64,000 nucleotides of DNA, from the NCBI GenBank assembly GCA_024682835.1, contig JAIKYU010000076.1, positions 1-64,000 on the forward strand. The letters run 5' to 3'. The translations under genes were made by a program, and so were the position numbers. The DNA is from Lachnospiraceae bacterium. GTDB lineage: Bacteria; Bacillota; Clostridia; Lachnospirales; Lachnospiraceae. Below, one piece after another: positions 61,051 to 64,000 of the stretch. The stretch's first letter is position 1; the number at the start of each line of letters is the position of its first letter. The notes below the pieces were generated by a model. The model searched no databases, was not told where the DNA came from, and saw only the letters and a program-made list of their open reading frames with translations.

Positions 61051-63135
61051 ATGGCCGGTAATACAATGCAGGAACTGTTCGGAAGCATGGTTTTTAACGA
61101 AGAGCGGATGAAAGAGCGTCTTTCCCCCATGGCCTACAACGCCTGGAAGGAATGTGTCGTCGAGGGAAATTCCCTGGATCTTTCAACTGCCAACGAAATC
61201 GCCGAAGCGATGAAGCAATGGGCGCTGGATCTTGGAGCCACGCACTATACGCACTGGTTCCAGCCCATGACCGGCGTCACGGCGGAGAAGCACGACAGCT
61301 TTATCTCTCCTGCCGCTGGAGGACGTGTCATCATGGAATTCTCCGGCAAGGAGCTGGTGAAGGGCGAGCCCGACGCTTCCAGTTTTCCCTCCGGCGGCCT
61401 GCGTGCCACCTTTGAAGCACGCGGCTACACGGCGTGGGATCCGACAAGCTTCGCCTTTGTCAAAAACGGCTCGCTCTACATTCCCACGGTATTCTGCTCC
61501 TACGGCGGCCAGGCGCTCGACAAAAAGACCCCGCTTCTCCGCTCCATGGATGAAGTCAGCCGTCAGGCTGTCCGGATTCTCCGCCTCTTCGGTGACAAGG
61601 AGACGAAACGCGTCACGCCGCAGGTCGGCCCGGAACAGGAGTACTTTCTGATCGACAAGAAGGTGTACGAACAGCGCAAGGACCTGCGTCTCACCGGACG
61701 GACACTCTTCGGCAACAAGCCGCCCCGGGGACAGGAGCTGGAGGACCACTACTTCGGTCAGTTAAAACCCCGTGTCGCGGCATTCATGGCGGATCTCGAC
61801 GAAGAACTCTGGCGTGTGGGAGTTCTGTCCAAGACGAAGCACAATGAGGCGGCTCCCTCGCAGCATGAAATGGCGCCGGTCTATGCGGATGCCAATGCCG
61901 CCTGCGATCAGAACCAGCTGGCGATGGAGCTCATGAAGACCGTTGCCGACCGCCACGGCTTCCACTGCCTGATTCACGAAAAGCCCTACGAAGGGGTCAA
62001 CGGGTCCGGCAAGCACGACAACTGGTCCCTCTCCACCGACACCGGCAAAAACCTCTTTAAGCCCGGCTCCACACCACGTCAGAATGCGCAGTTTCTGTTG
62101 TTCCTTGCCGCCTTTGTCAAGGGAGTGGACGAATATCAGGAGGCGCTCCGTGTGACGGTAGCCAGTGCGGGCAACGATCATCGCCTCGGCGCGCTGGAGG
62201 CACCGCCCGCGATCATTTCCATTTTTCTGGGGGACGACCTGGCCCAGGTGGTGGAATCCATCATCACCGGCACGCCGCTCAAGGAGGGCGGCAAACGCTC
62301 CCTGACCATCGGAGTGGATGTCCTGCCCGCGATTCCGCAGGACAACACGGACCGCAACCGCACCTCCCCGATGGCCTTTACCGGCAATAAATTTGAATTC
62401 CGGATGCCGGGCTCCTCACAGTCCATTTCCGGACCGAACATCGCACTCAACACCATCATGGCTCAGGAACTGAAGGAGTTTGCCGATCAGCTGGAAAAAT
62501 CGAAGAATTTCCAGAGCGATCTGCAAAAGCTCCTGAAAACCGTCTTCACGAAACATCAGCGTATCATCTTCAACGGAAACGGGTACGATGAAAGCTGGGT
62601 AAAGGAAGCCGAAAAACGCGGCCTGGCAAATCTCGTCTCCACCGCGGATGCGCTGCCCTTCTATGCCTCGCCGAAAAACATCCGGCTCTACGCGGACAAT
62701 AATATCTACACCGAAGAGGAGCTGAAGGCCCGGGCTGTCATTCATATGGAAACCTACAACGCGACAATTGAGATCGAAGCCCGCACCATGATCGACATGA
62801 TCGATCACGATATTCTGCCTGCAGCCAGCGCCTTCACGACACAGCTGTGCGAACGCGCCGCCTCCAAAAAACAGGCTGGTCTTCCCGCAAAATACGAGAG
62901 CGGTCTGGCAAAAAATCTGGCATCACTGACCGACCGTCTGGCTTCCGCAAACGAGAAGCTCACGAGAGACATGAACCATATCCCCGCCGATGCGGAAAAG
63001 GCCATGGCCTACATTCACAAAACGATTCTGGGTGATATGGAAAAGGCACGAAGCATCGCTGATCAGCTGGAGGCCAAAACCGATTCTGAATACTGGCCGT
63101 TCCCGACCTATTCGGAACTGATGTTCAGCGAGTAA
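61051..63135 (+). CDS. glnN: Glutamine synthetase type III (GlnN)
   Basis: This 694-residue enzyme is the large GSIII type, unrelated in length to the 456-residue GlnA nearby. Seen are LFGSMVFNEERMKERL, THYTHWFQPMTGVTAEKHDSF, GPEQEYFLIDKK (metal Glu), NEAAPSQHEMAPVYADAN, EKPYEGVNGSGKHDNWS (ATP site) and ASAGNDHRLGALEAPPAI. The start at 61051 has AGAGGAG upstream. The frame stays open 61 codons further, but that part is the structured leader. The PseF gene starts 16 bases downstream, so both are likely on one transcript. Confidence 0.96.
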   Translation: MAGNTMQELFGSMVFNEERMKERLSPMAYNAWKECVVEGNSLDLSTANEIAEAMKQWALDLGATHYTHWFQPMTGVTAEKHDSFISPAAGGRVIMEFSGKELVKGEPDASSFPSGGLRATFEARGYTAWDPTSFAFVKNGSLYIPTVFCSYGGQALDKKTPLLRSMDEVSRQAVRILRLFGDKETKRVTPQVGPEQEYFLIDKKVYEQRKDLRLTGRTLFGNKPPRGQELEDHYFGQLKPRVAAFMADLDEELWRVGVLSKTKHNEAAPSQHEMAPVYADANAACDQNQLAMELMKTVADRHGFHCLIHEKPYEGVNGSGKHDNWSLSTDTGKNLFKPGSTPRQNAQFLLFLAAFVKGVDEYQEALRVTVASAGNDHRLGALEAPPAIISIFLGDDLAQVVESIITGTPLKEGGKRSLTIGVDVLPAIPQDNTDRNRTSPMAFTGNKFEFRMPGSSQSISGPNIALNTIMAQELKEFADQLEKSKNFQSDLQKLLKTVFTKHQRIIFNGNGYDESWVKEAEKRGLANLVSTADALPFYASPKNIRLYADNNIYTEEELKARAVIHMETYNATIEIEARTMIDMIDHDILPAASAFTTQLCERAASKKQAGLPAKYESGLAKNLASLTDRLASANEKLTRDMNHIPADAEKAMAYIHKTILGDMEKARSIADQLEAKTDSEYWPFPTYSELMFSE

Positions 63136-63151
63136 GACGGAGGGTACACGC

Positions 63152-63856
63152 ATGAAACTGGCGATCATCACAGCCCGCGGCGGAAGCAAGCGCATTCCCA
63201 GAAAAAACATCCGGAATTTCCTCGGAAAACCGATCCTTGCCTATTCGATTGAGGCAGCGCTTAAAAGCGGCGTGTTCGATGAGGTCATGATCTCCACGGA
63301 GGATGCGGAGATCGCGGAGATTGCACAGCGCCTGGGCGCAGTCTTTCCCTTCCCCAGGAGCGAACAGACCGCAGGCGACCACGCGGTGACCATCGACGTC
63401 ATGCTGGAGGTGGCGGAGGAATACAGAAAACGCGGCAGAGACCCGGAGGTGGTCTGCTGCCTGTATCCGACAGCTCCTTTTGTGACCGCGGAAAAGCTTC
63501 GCAGCGCAGACAGACTGCTTGCGGAGAGTGGCGCAGATGCGGTCATTCCGGTGGTCCGCTTTTCCTATCCGCCGCAGCGGTGCTTCATAGAACAGGACGG
63601 ACTGCTCAAATACCGCTGGCCGGAATATGAATTTGCCCGGTCCCAGGATCTGGATCCGTATTACCACGACGCGGGTCAGTTCTATTTTATCCGTACGTCC
63701 GTGATGCGCGCGGAACACACACTGGTGCCGGGGCGAACGGCGCCCCTGATCCTTGACGAACTGGAGGTGCAGGACATCGACACGGATGATGACTGGCATA
63801 TCGCGGAGATGAAGTATCAGAGGATGCAGTCAGGCGGTTCTTTTCGTCCGGCCTGA
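63152..63856 (+). CDS. pseF: CMP-pseudaminic acid synthetase (PseF-type cytidylyltransferase)
   Basis: This 234-residue enzyme has the CTP-binding loop IITARGGSKRIPRKNIRNFLGKPILAYSIEAAL, SAD..DAVIPVVRFSYP, and YEFARSQDLDPYYHDAGQFYFI. The last segment is characteristic of PseF rather than NeuA or legionaminate CMP synthetases. It activates a nonulosonic acid with CMP for transfer. GGAGGG lies before the ATG. It follows glnN by 16 bases and precedes the PseB-like gene, pointing to a pathway that continues past the window. Confidence 0.92.
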   Translation: MKLAIITARGGSKRIPRKNIRNFLGKPILAYSIEAALKSGVFDEVMISTEDAEIAEIAQRLGAVFPFPRSEQTAGDHAVTIDVMLEVAEEYRKRGRDPEVVCCLYPTAPFVTAEKLRSADRLLAESGADAVIPVVRFSYPPQRCFIEQDGLLKYRWPEYEFARSQDLDPYYHDAGQFYFIRTSVMRAEHTLVPGRTAPLILDELEVQDIDTDDDWHIAEMKYQRMQSGGSFRPA

Positions 63857-63878
63857 TCCGCAACAGATACGGTTGGGG

Positions 63879-63908
63879 TTGGAAATCCGTTTCCATCACG
63901 AGTATAAT
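63879..63908 (+). promoter_or_regulatory. Possible promoter before the PseB-like gene
   Basis: TATAAT (63903-63908) with TTGGAA (63879-63884) at an 18-base spacing. The spacer contains GGAAATCCGTTTCC, an inverted repeat that could be an operator. Confidence 0.4.
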
Positions 63909-63960
63909 GACAAGGAGCAGAAGGAAACGATCCGAAACATCACTTCGGGGGAGGGATACC

Positions 63961-64000
63961 ATGTCCGAATTTGACGGAGCAACATTACTGATCACCGGCG
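63961..64000 (+). CDS. Nucleotide-sugar dehydratase (PseB-like), N-terminus only
   Basis: Thirteen codons are visible, MSEFDGATLLITG, ending at the start of the glycine-rich NAD(P) loop of extended short-chain dehydrogenases. GGGGGAGGG lies 5 bases before the ATG. After a PseF gene the likeliest identity is PseB, UDP-GlcNAc 4,6-dehydratase (5-inverting), the first pseudaminate step, but other sugar dehydratases or epimerases start the same way. Confidence 0.6.
   Translation, partial: MSEFDGATLLITG

Overview
The window looks like chromosomal DNA of a GC-rich, motile member of the Clostridia, most likely Lachnospiraceae. This is an inference. It rests on strong AGGAGG-type ribosome binding sites, TTGnnn-N17-TATAAT or extended -10 promoters, an OppBCDFA peptide transporter, a type III glutamine synthetase, an ANTAR regulator beside glnA, a TGS-less ThrS, and a giant repeat protein plus partner of the kind catalogued as DUF5717/DUF5716. 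No rRNA, tRNA or CRISPR array was found.

Positions 1-1.6 kb are the only clearly accessory part. They hold the first codons of a serine recombinase, an unidentified C-terminal gene remnant, a two-gene unit with a retropepsin-like aspartic protease, and a decayed toxin-antitoxin module. In that module a RelB/DinJ-type antitoxin is intact, with a palindromic operator, but its PIN-toxin partner is frameshifted and truncated.

From 1.6 to 20.7 kb almost everything is on the minus strand. There is an AgcS symporter/diguanylate cyclase/O-antigen-ligase operon, enolase, a GH4 glycosidase, an EAL-HDOD protein, an opp operon that begins with an HD-GYP-GGDEF protein, and purB. From 20.8 to 27.8 kb lies a tightly coupled three-gene block: a giant repeat protein, an Hsp70/actin-like protein and a coiled-coil membrane protein. 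It has no assigned function and is the strongest candidate for an undescribed system. A chemoreceptor, flavodoxin, thyA and a beta-CASP nuclease follow, then a thrS/unknown/trkA/trkH operon.

On the plus strand at 39.7-44 kb are dapAB, a eukaryotic-type HisA, and a degenerate LytM protein with a bactofilin; a cold-shock gene lies on the minus strand among them. From 46 to 58.6 kb a nine-gene minus-strand operon encodes surface-glycan synthesis: three GT-C membrane proteins, one GT2, two GT4, a sialyltransferase-like/GNAT fusion, a large DUF6044-like membrane protein and an N-acetyl-sugar amidotransferase. At 59-63 kb glnA, its downstream ANTAR gene and a terminator-bearing glnA leader lie divergent from glnN. 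The last genes are a PseF-type CMP-pseudaminate synthetase and the start of a PseB-like dehydratase. Together with the fusion protein and the amidotransferase, these suggest that the cell decorates a surface polymer, possibly flagellin, with a nonulosonic (pseudaminic-type) acid.
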